A stretch of DNA of 64,000 bases from Zygnema cylindricum (lineage: Eukaryota > Streptophyta > Zygnematophyceae > Zygnematales > Zygnemataceae). This document shows positions 55,121-64,000 of the stretch, one piece after another. How positions within the stretch are numbered: the first letter of the stretch is position 1; each line of letters starts with the position of its first letter. The stretch covers positions 72,257-136,256 of the forward strand of contig JBBHKE010003043.1 in assembly GCA_037447655.1 (NCBI GenBank), in the 5' to 3' direction. Position numbers and translations under genes: made by a program. Under the pieces are notes generated by a model. It searched no databases, was not told the DNA's origin, and was given only the letters and a program-made list of their open reading frames with translations.

Positions 55121-55506
55121 CAAAAAACCAATTATGAACCAGTTCTTGTGTTCGACATTGTAAAGCACTTATCCTACACTGTCTTGAAAACTTATCCAAA
55201 ATACCTTGACAGACGGCATTATTACGTCTCTATAATTTTGATTCCCGTTTTGCTAATTCAATTGCTTCGATTGCTTTATCGACTTCTTATAAATAAAAAC
55301 ATTGTTAAAAGGACTTATATCGTTATTTTTCTACAGCTTCCCGGAGTACAGTATTTTGTCTTTTTGTCCCTGGGATTAAGTACTGTAGTTCCTCAACAAT
55401 TCTCTCTTACGGAAACACATTTTTTTGTTGTTTATGTTTTGCGTTTTATTCAGGTTTTCACATAAATATAGTAAACGGTTTGAAATCGTTAACACGTCGT
55501 GACAAG

Positions 55507-55908
55507 ATGTCACAAGTCGACTTCGACCATCTCGCCTCGGAACGTTTTCTCGACAATATGGGGTCTTCGTCTCATCTGAATTTGGTTCTTACGAAAGGGA
55601 AACAGAAGGGAAAAGGACGAAAAACGGGTCCTCTCGTCAAAAAATGGAAAGTCGATGGAGAAATAAACGGGTTTATCAATTCGAGTAAAAGCGGTTTTGT
55701 GGTGAAAGATGTGAATGCCAATTTAACAGCTGCTGGAGTTAGTAAAGATTCGAAAAAAAAATCGGAAATCGTGAAATCGGGTGGATCAGAAATCGCCGGA
55801 AAATCGATGGGAATCGGTGAAAAAAAAAAGGATCTTGGAATTGGTCGGAAAAATAACACAAGAAAAAAAGGAGATTCAAAGAAAAAAAAAGCAGATTCTG
55901 TGGTATAA
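55507..55908 (+). CDS. Small Lys-rich protein or terminal exon, unknown
   Basis: An open frame with SQVDFDHLASERFLDNMGSS followed by HLNLVLTKGKQKGKGRK and a basic, Lys/Ser-rich tail ending KKKKADSVV. The non-repetitive first half and the higher GC of the stretch suggest coding. The frame is open upstream (GLKSLTRRDK) to an acceptor-like TTTTATTCAG at about 55451, so it may be a last exon. The hydrophobic frame at 55148-55465 is not clearly linked. No function inferred. Confidence 0.35.
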   Translation: MSQVDFDHLASERFLDNMGSSSHLNLVLTKGKQKGKGRKTGPLVKKWKVDGEINGFINSSKSGFVVKDVNANLTAAGVSKDSKKKSEIVKSGGSEIAGKSMGIGEKKKDLGIGRKNNTRKKGDSKKKKADSVV

Positions 55909-58900
55909 TGTTTAACGCTTGAGAGTTACAGTTTCAGTTCTAGTTTTAGTTTTTATTTTTTGTTTTTTTTAGTTTTGGTTTAGAGAAATGAGTTCATATT
56001 TTTTTGTTGAATTTGAGGCTTTTTCTCGTCCTCCAAGAAGCTAAAAAAAGAAAGCTGGTTTTTTTTTTTTTCTGGAAGGAAGGAATATATTGAAATAAGT
56101 ATTAGGGTTTCCGTGTTGTCGTGTTTTTTAATGTCAATAGAGTTGTCAAATACGTCTCTGGAACAGTCTATGAACAGTCAAGTTTTATTTTCTTTCTTTT
56201 TCTTTAATTTTCCCCCTTTTTAACATGTCCACTGAAATGTTTTGTTTTATGATTAAATTTGCTGAATCTTAAGAGTCGAGTCGCTAAGTAGAGGAAAAAA
56301 ATATATTGTTTTTATACAAGCCTCTTTTAAACTTTGATTGGGTAAAAATGTAACTGTTCCATGAAAAACAGTTTCTGTTTTTACTTCATAAATGTTTTGA
56401 ATACTATAAAATGACGCTAGGTCGGTTGCCCTAAATTTTACCCTTCAAACCTAAAATAGTGTCAATGACTATAACCCTTTTTACTCTTAACGTTAATTCT
56501 TTAAACAGTTGAAAACTAGCCACCTCCTTTGGAACTGAACTTGAATGAATAAAACAAATAAAAACGCCACTCTAATAATTCCCTTACTCTAATAAAAATA
56601 CACGGTGTCCTGGGTAAAAACCAGACATTTATTATTACGAAGATAAGGCAATAATATAATAAAACATCATGTACTTTTAAATAGTAATGAAAAAAAGTAA
56701 TTTAACTAAAAATGTGTATTTAATAATATGCATGCACAAAAAAATGGATGAAAAATCTAACTGTAGCCGTCAACTAAACATTAAAATTAGACGGCCGGTG
56801 GGAGAGAGAAAAAAGACACAAACTTTTTGAAAGAAATGTAAAAATAAATAAAGGGAAGGGTAAAGTGAGCTCTGATCGTGTGGTGACAAAAACTTTTCCG
56901 AAAACTAATTTTGACCAGCAAATCTGAAAAAAAGGAGATAAAAACGGGACGTATCCCTCAGAGCAATGAAAAAGGGGATAGTTGAGTTAATAACACTAAT
57001 TCTGTCCCAGTTTTCCTGCCCTCAGAACACAAATTAGTGTCATTACTACTATTTAATTTTCTCTCAAACGCTAGTTCTTTTCGCGGCTCACAATCGTCCA
57101 CGCCACCGTACCGAAAATAGTACTAGCTTTTAAACAATCCTCATACTGAATATTTCTCAATGCTAATAGCGATTCACGGTGTGTACTGTATACACCGTGA
57201 ATCGCTATTAACGACATTCTTTTTTCGCCACTTAAAAAAGTCTTTTCTTTGCGTACACTTATCGGATTACTAGATCGACAGTTCCGATGGAATGATGTGG
57301 ATCTTGCCTCCCTCTAAACAGAAATTGCCCGTGTGTGCACGGAGACATCTGATTAAAGTAGCAAAAAAATAACCACACTAATAGCGATTTACAGAAAAAC
57401 TTCACTCGAAACGTACGGCATGCGCCATTAAGCAAAACAAGACCCAACAGAATGCGAAAGAGAATCACTTAGAATAAAAATTAAATAGTTATTAACTAAT
57501 AAATAAAGGCAGTGTGGTCATTTTGTAATTCTAATGTGTAATGACAATACAAAGTCAGAAGAAAGTACAACGGTGCGATGTAAAACCATTGCACGGCATA
57601 CATTTTGGTTAAAGGAGAAAGAGTAAAAAATATAATTTGGATATGATGTTATTAGCAATAATAATATTTGTGGATTTGCTTCTTTCTGGCTTCGACTTAC
57701 AACTTTCGTGTGACTTTTCTCTAGCAATCATTCAAAGAAGAATGTTTTCAACCCAAATATAGTCTTCTCTTCACATTTGTGGTTAGGCATGTCTTGATAT
57801 TTACAAATTTTCCCTTGTATTTCAAATTTTCTATTCATGCTTTCTTAAAAACCACATTATTAAAAACCCGTTGTTTTTCATTTTGTTCTTCTCTTCCCAT
57901 GTGGATTTTTAGGGCTCATAAATCAAAAATTAGTGTTAACATTACTAGTAAAACAACCCATGATGAGTAAAGTGTTCAAATAGATAAACAAATTTTGATA
58001 GCAAAAAAAAAAGGTTGTTTTTTTTATAAATATATAGCGATGGGCAGTATACCTTCAATAAAACAAAGTAAAACAAATGACGCAAAAGAACAAAAATCCC
58101 ATCAATACTCTTAACGATCGAAAAAATTGATCAAGAATTTGCAAAAAAAAAATCAAAATGTAAAAACATTTTAATTCCATAAAAACGAACAAACGGAATC
58201 CAAATAAAATAATTGCAACAAAAGGAAAACAAGTTACTTTTTTACATTAATCCTTTTAAAAAAACCAAAAATACAACCAAGTTGGTTTTTTTTCTACATT
58301 GACTAAAACCTAAACCGTTGACGAAAACTCAGTAACTACTTCCCTTCAAAATTTACTCTTCAAAATTTATGTTTTCTTGTCCGAAAAAACTTTATCCCCA
58401 AAAAAAAAAACCCTTCGACTGCCCGAAACTATTGACAAAACCAAAAAAGACATGGGTTTTTAGGGTTTTCAACGAGTGAAAAACTCTCCATAATATAGCT
58501 CGATTCACAAAAGACGATGTTGTTTTAAATATTTAGGACAAAAAAACAGAGAGACTTAATTGGACCTTCTCCTATCCTGTTAAAAGGGGGCTAATAAAGA
58601 AACAGTACTAAAGAAAACTCCACCGAACCTTGCGAAAAAAAGGAGAGAGAGAGAGAGAGAAGAACTAAGAGAGGAAACGCTTCGAGAGTCTAAAAAAAAA
58701 AGGTATAGCAAAATACCATGTAAGAGGAGTGGTAAAAAGGGAGTATAAAGGAGAGATTGACTTGAAAAAGTATAGAGAGAGAGGAAAATATAGTGGAAAA
58801 GGAGGAAAGAAAGGAGCAAGGGGGTAGAGGGTGAGAGAGCGCGGAGGACATGGGCAGGAAAAGTACCAAAAAGGAGCCGGAGGACCTACGAAAAGCGAAA

Positions 58901-59087
58901 AAAAATGATCCTCTGTTTTAAATAAACGAGCGTTTCTTTCCCTTTATTTTACAAAAATCTCAAACTCGTAAGTTGGCAACAAAATCGGAATCTCTCCCTC
59001 TTCCTCTCAGTCTCACTCTCATTCCCCTTTCCTTCTCTATGTCTCTTTCAGTATCACTCCCTCTCACTCGGACTCCCTATTCGACCC
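55909..59087. other. Intergenic with a MITE relic
   Basis: AT-rich DNA. At 57163-57183 the right end of a TA-MITE (GCTAATAGCGATTCACGGTG) is followed within 10 bp by the left end of another (CACCGTGAATCGCTATTAAC, from 57193), which degrades at about 57392. Otherwise no gene was seen. A GA-rich patch lies at 58630-58850. Confidence 0.45.
57191..57394. mobile_element. TA-flanked MITE (CACCG family), copy g, right end eroded
   Basis: TATACACCGTGAATCGCTATTAACG at the left; at the right CACTAATAGCGATTTAC lacks the final CACGGTG. About 200 bp. The interior (CCACTTAAAAAAGTCTTTTC...) is related to copy f. Confidence 0.6.
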
Positions 59088-61097
59088 TTAACAATCCTTC
59101 CTCAACTCTTCTTCCTTCTCTTCCATCTCCATATCCATGGCTTCAACTCTCCCACTCCCACTCCCACTCCCTCCCCTATCTCCATTTGGTCCCATACCAA
59201 AACCGTCCCTCCTCCATCCAACACTATTTCCTCCACCTTCTCCTCCCTCCCCGATATCCTCTCCCTCCTCTTCCTCCTCGTCGTATCCACTCATCATCGT
59301 CACTCCACTCTTCCCTAACCATTTACTATTCTCTCTCGGCCCTCCTCTCCACTCGCTCCGGTTTCCTTCCATTCCCTTTCCCTCCATTCCCGCCGTTGTT
59401 CCCTCCCCTCCATTACTCCCTCCATGCCCTTTCCCATTTCCTCCATTGTTTCTTTCTCCTCCAATGTTCCTATCTCCTCCGTTGTTTCTATCTCCTCCGT
59501 TGTTCTCCGTTCTGTTTTCGCAGGAATGTCCGTGACGTCTTCCGGTTTGCCAGGTGTCGCTATTTAAAGGAGGTTCCATATCACTCCAGTGTCGCCTTCG
59601 TCGTCTCATTCTCTGTTGGAGTCGTCTCATTCGCTGATTTCGAAAACTTAACAGTTCCGCTACGTGTTCTGCCCCTGATAAGAAAAAAAAGCAAAACAAA
59701 GACAAATGAACAAAACAAAGGAATAAGAAAGCCAATTTAAAAACCGGAACCGAAAAACGAAACGAAAAAAAAACAAAGTATAACCAAATGAATGAGAAAG
59801 AGCTATAATTTGCACTGGAAACAATCCGAAAACATACCGAAAACACAAAAACAAAGGAAAGAAGAAACCGAAATGAATGAGAAATCCATAATTTGCTAGT
59901 ATAACATAAAACACACAAATGAATGAATAAAAACGCCAACTTTTAATCAAAAAAAAAACCAAAAACAAATAAACAAATGAAAAAGAAAAGCAGTTTTACT
60001 TTTCAAAAAAGGGTGGACAAATACCAAAAGAAACCGTATTAACCAAAGTGAATAAAATGGTCGCCCAACAAAAAAAAAAAACTCAAAAATAAAAGGCATT
60101 GTTTCCCAAACCCAAAAACTCCAAAACCCCAAAAACTCCCAAAACCATAAAAACCGACCAAAAAAATCAAAAAAAAACTCATGAACCCTAAAGAAAAACC
60201 CGAAAACCCAACGAAAACCCCAACAAAAAACCTAAAATCTGTACCTTTCGTTATCCATCAGAACCGACAAAGGTGGCCTCCCTCTCCTTCTCATCCTCCC
60301 CTCAACTTCTGCCGCATGTAATGACTCCATCAGTCCTTCCTCCTCCTCCTCCTCCACCTCCTCCGCCCCCCTCCTCCTCCTCCCCCTCCTCCTCCTCCCC
60401 CTCCTCCTCCCCCCTCCTCCTCCTCCCTTTCCTCCTCCTCCCCCTGCTCCTCCTCCCCCCTCCTCTCCTTGCCAAGCTTGACATCATCTCCTCCCATATC
60501 CACACATCATCCGATAAAGGCCTCCCACTACCCCCCCGTAATTTGCTACTATCCGAGAATTTTCCTCCTCCAACTCCCACTCCCCCCCCTCCTCTCACTC
60601 CTCCTCCCCCTCTTCTTAATCCGACTCCCACTCCACCAACTAACCCTCCTCCTACTCCTACTCCACCTCCTCCTCCTCCTCCTCCTCCCCCTCCCACTCC
60701 CACTCCCAATCCCACTCCCTGTCCTCTCTTTGAGGGAGTTTTCTTGCCTCGAGCTCCTCCACGGCTCGCCTCTCCTCCTCCTCCTACTCCCTCTTCCTTC
60801 TCTCTCGCCTCCTCATTTAGTTCATCGTCTCCCCACTCATCATAACCTGTCTCTCCATCTCCTCCATACCCGTGCTCACTTCCATATCCAGATTCTCCAC
60901 TCTGTCCATCTACCATCCACCTGAGAGAGAGAGAGCGAGAAAAAGAGAGAGAGTTAGACGGCAGGTACAGAGAGATATCAAAAAAAAAAAGAGAGAGGGA
61001 AATATACCATCCGCCTGAGAGAGAGAAGGGAGAGTGAGGGAATAAGTGAGGGGGAGTGAGCGAAGAGACAAACACACACTCACACAAGGGAAAGAGC

Positions 61098-61163
<66 letters not shown>

Positions 61164-63787
61164 GAGAGAAAAAGCGAGAGAGAAAAAGCGATAGAGAAAA
61201 AGCGAGAGAGTAGTTCAAGAAGAAAAACAATGACAGAAACAAAACTTCCAACAGCCAAAGATTCCGCTTGACTGTGACAGACAATTAAAATTCAGAACAG
61301 GGCGAGAGCGAAAGAGAAAGAGAGAGAAAGAGAGGGGCGAGGAGAGATAAAAACAGGGCCGAACGAGGGAGAGACCGAAGAGAGTGAACAAAGAAACCGT
61401 CAACCGAAAACTGAAAACAAAACAAAACAAAAACAAATATCTCACCCAGACCCACTTACTTATGATAAAATTCTTCCGCCATTTCCAATCCCCCCACTCC
61501 TCCACTTCCCGAACTAACATCCCCTCCCTCTCCTCCCCCCCCCCTCCTCCTCCTGCCCCAGATGGCCTCCCGCTTCTCCCTCCTCCCCCTCCACTGCTGT
61601 AATACGGTTCTCCACTCGAATCCGTTCCCGTCGGAGGAAGATCCGAGGGAACTCCGTAACTCGCGGAGGCAGAGAGAGGCCATGGGTCGGTGGTAGGGTC
61701 GGAGGGATAAGCCATATTTTGCCACACTAATTCCCGACTCTTTCCCGAGCCTCCTCCTCCGGAAGACGCCTCTTCGGCTCCGTGTTTTCGTCTTTTTTTG
61801 CGACCCTGAAAGTTGCAGAGGGAGAGAGAGAGGTGAGGAGAGAGGAGAAAGGGAAGAGCGGGTCGAGAGGAAGAGAGGGAGGGGAGAGAAGCTGCAAAAA
61901 AAAAAAACAAGGCTAAGAAAAACCAGCATTTTATATAGATAATCATTTAAAAATCTCACCAAAAGAAACCCAACTTTTAATATCCATTTGCAATTATCCA
62001 AACTGTAGGACATAAGAGTAAAAAAAGAAAATCAAATGACGGGAGACAGAGGATGGAGAGAGAGGAGGGAGGGACAGAGGGAGGGAGAGCGAAAGAGAAC
62101 GACGGAGAGGGAGACGGAGGGAGAGGTGGAGAGAGAAACAGACCAAGCAAGAGGAGAGAAAAGCAGAGAGAAAGTGAAAGAAGGAAAGAGAGAAAAAAGC
62201 GAGAGAGGGAAACATACCAAAAAAAAAAGGGCAAAGCCGAAAACCAGAGATCAACAAAAAAGCAAAAAAAAAATGAAAACCTTTAACACGTGAATTTCAC
62301 ACATAAACCATAAACCATCCCAAGTACACAAAAACCCAGAAAAAAAAACAAAAAAAAACGAAATAAGAAAGAAAATAAGAAAAAAAACATTATTCTCTCA
62401 CCTGAACCCCTTCCCTCCATCTCCATAAACCTCTTAAAAGGGCGTGGGACAACTGTTTCCGTCTCGATTTCCACGGTCTTAAAGACCCTATTCCCCCAGT
62501 ATCTGAAAAACTCCTCTCTCTACCCCTTTCACCCCCTTGAGATCTATCCGACATCCCTCCCAACCCTCCTCTCCTCAAAATTTCAACGGTACTGAGACGA
62601 AACACATTTTCATGTATCACCACTTGTTGCTTTCCCATTGGCTCCACCATCGAAACTCCTCTTTCTCCTCTCTCTCCTACCTCGCCTCTCACTCCTCCCT
62701 CTCCCTCTCCCTCTCCTCCCCCTTCCTCTGTCTCCATCTCCGACCTTAACGTTGCTCGGGACTCGCGAAACTCCGAGCGATCATTTGTGATTCTATGTTG
62801 ACTCAGTTCCGTGATTTGAGTCATTTTCGTTTGACTCATCCTCGTATGCAACATTTGAGAACTAAAATTTGTCTTTTCTGCAAAGTTTACATTTTCTGCA
62901 AAATTTGTATTTTCTGCAAAACGCAAATTTTCTGCACTTAACAACCCTAAACTTTTTTGGAGAGATGGTCTCATTGGCTGTCCACTTCCTGCGTCCTCAT
63001 TGGCCAAAAGTCTCCCGGAAACTTCCAAACTCATTCCCGCCTCGTCAGCGCCACGTGGCATCGCTGGGTTTGCTGCTCCTGAAAGAAAAGACGATAAATG
63101 TCGTTGTCTATTTTGTCCCATTGCAGAATGACTTCCAGCATTCGACATTCCCTCAACGGGAATACTTTGCAAAAAAGACGAATTTGAGTTTGAATTCGAA
63201 ACTGAAATCCTCGACTGTCGATTATCACTTCCCGCAGAAAGAGACGAGGCTGCTGAGCTGGCGATGGAGTCGGAATTCGACGACGACATTTGACCCCGAA
63301 AAGATCCCAAATTTGTGACAGTTGTCACACCACCCTGTTCCCCACCTCCCTCTAATATGTGGCCCAGTCTCCTCCCTCCATACTCCTCCTCTCCCTGATT
63401 CAAAATTCTTTCTAAACCCCTTTCCCTAATTCTTTCTGTGATTCTTTGATCCAAACCCTCCAACGACCCTCCGTCTGAGGCCGTCTGATCGAAAGATCTC
63501 CGAGGACTTTTTCCCGGGCGGCCTTCCAAAAAATTTCCGGCTGCCCGAAAGTCTTCGTGGCTACCCTGAAAAGGAAGAGGAGGACGAGAGAGAGAGAGAG
63601 AGGGCGAGGGAGTGGGAAGAGAGGAGCCCTGAGGTGTTGCCTCGTCATCATCCTCGGTGGACGCCAGCTGGAGCCCAAGGAGTTTATCCACGCAGAAGCT
63701 CACATTTCTCACCACCTGTCGAGCTCCTGGTCTGCCACGTGGCATACCAGGGCTGCCACGTGGCAAGTCAGAGTTGCCACGTGGCAT
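59088..63787 (-). CDS. Multi-exon Gly/Ser/Arg-rich protein of unknown family
   Basis: Likely exons: 63787-62402 (ends GTTCAG|GTGAGA), 61805-61456 (starts TTTCAG|GGTCGC, ends ATAA|GTGGGT), 60920 to about 60310 (starts CTCTCAG|GTGG), and 59674-59088 (starts TTATCAG|GGGCAG, stop at 59088). Unique sequence includes VVRNVSFCVDKLLGLQLAST, NFLEGRPGKSPRRSFDQTAS, DQRITERIRERGLERILNQG, ELVWQNMAYPSDPTTDPWPL and LLSFRNQRMRRLQQRMRRRR. Between these are poly-Gly, Ser and Glu runs. The start begins with repeats of PRG (CCACGTGGC units) and may lie further upstream. The exon 3 end is uncertain, and the CT-rich stretch near 63590 may be an unmarked intron. Probably a disordered nuclear protein; no domain recognised. 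Confidence 0.45.
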
Positions 63788-63795
63788 GTCAGAAT
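63735..63795. repeat. CCACGTGGCA tandem units (PRG codons / G-box words)
   Basis: TGCCACGTGGCA recurs three times at about 21-bp spacing, with a fourth diverged unit (GCCGCGAGG). In the minus-strand frame each unit spells Pro-Arg-Gly, so it is probably a coding repeat, although CACGTG is also the G-box core bound by plant bZIP/bHLH factors. Confidence 0.6.
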
Positions 63796-64000
63796 TGCCG
63801 CGAGGAACCGAAGGATTGGTGCGGCAGGGGATGTGGAGGAGGACTTTGGGGGGAGGGGAGGGAGAGAGGGGTTTAGAGGACTGGAAAAGGTGGGGGTTGG
63901 AGAAAAATAAGGGGTGTAGATGGGAATAAGGAGAGGAAATGGGGGAATGACAAGAGGGAGAGAAGGCGAGAGGGGAGAAGAGAGGGGGAGAGGGGGGGGG

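Noticed and set aside
1-64000. tRNA or rRNA genes
   Set aside because: No cloverleaf with A and B boxes and no conserved rRNA stretch was recognised by eye; a tRNAscan or Infernal run would be decisive.

Overview
The window reads as nuclear DNA of a green plant or streptophyte alga. The genes have GT-AG introns, the aldo/keto reductase starts with a plastid-transit-like leader, the dioxygenase and reductase match plant-type families, and there are Ty1/copia and hAT transposons. Species cannot be fixed from sequence. Most of the 64 kb is transposon-derived or simple-sequence DNA, and long frames in GA/CT, GGA or poly-C/G tracts are composition artefacts. A 10-N gap lies at 32602-32611.

Layout. 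1-76: terminal exon of an unknown + strand gene. 77-20060: repeat territory with a TTA-flanked MITE, a TA-flanked MITE, an open Ty1/copia element (minus strand) between two 551-bp direct repeats, a broken hAT transposase, an 8-bp-TSD hAT-type MITE and a second MITE family. 20071-22546 (minus): five-exon CorA-like membrane protein whose last transmembrane segment is duplicated in frame. 22640-25000: MITEs and poly-G. 25763-30897 (minus): complete six-exon 2-oxoglutarate/Fe(II) dioxygenase, 327 aa, whose third intron holds exons of two unrelated genes. 32060-32601 (minus): 3' part of a probable BAH-domain gene ending at the gap. 32651-40544 (minus): plastid-type aldo/keto reductase lacking its C-terminus at the gap. 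41-42 kb: nested MITEs. 42428-46186 (plus): four-exon gene of unknown function, 419 aa. 48.9-50.4 kb: three MITEs almost end to end. 51-54 kb: 20-bp tandem array, GA microsatellites and a low-complexity, C-terminally hydrophobic protein gene. 55.5 kb: small Lys-rich frame. 59088-63787 (minus): Gly/Ser-rich multi-exon gene.

Exon joins were worked out by hand and kept only where splice sites, reading phase and protein similarity agreed. For four genes (20.1, 25.8, 42.4 and 52.2 kb) the summed exon length is divisible by three. I saw no operon-like or pathway logic; the genes are ordinary housekeeping or metabolic loci in a MITE-dense background. The strongest leads are four families of short non-autonomous elements with readable target-site duplications, the duplicated transmembrane segment, and the foreign exons in the dioxygenase intron, which may be exon capture or misassembly.
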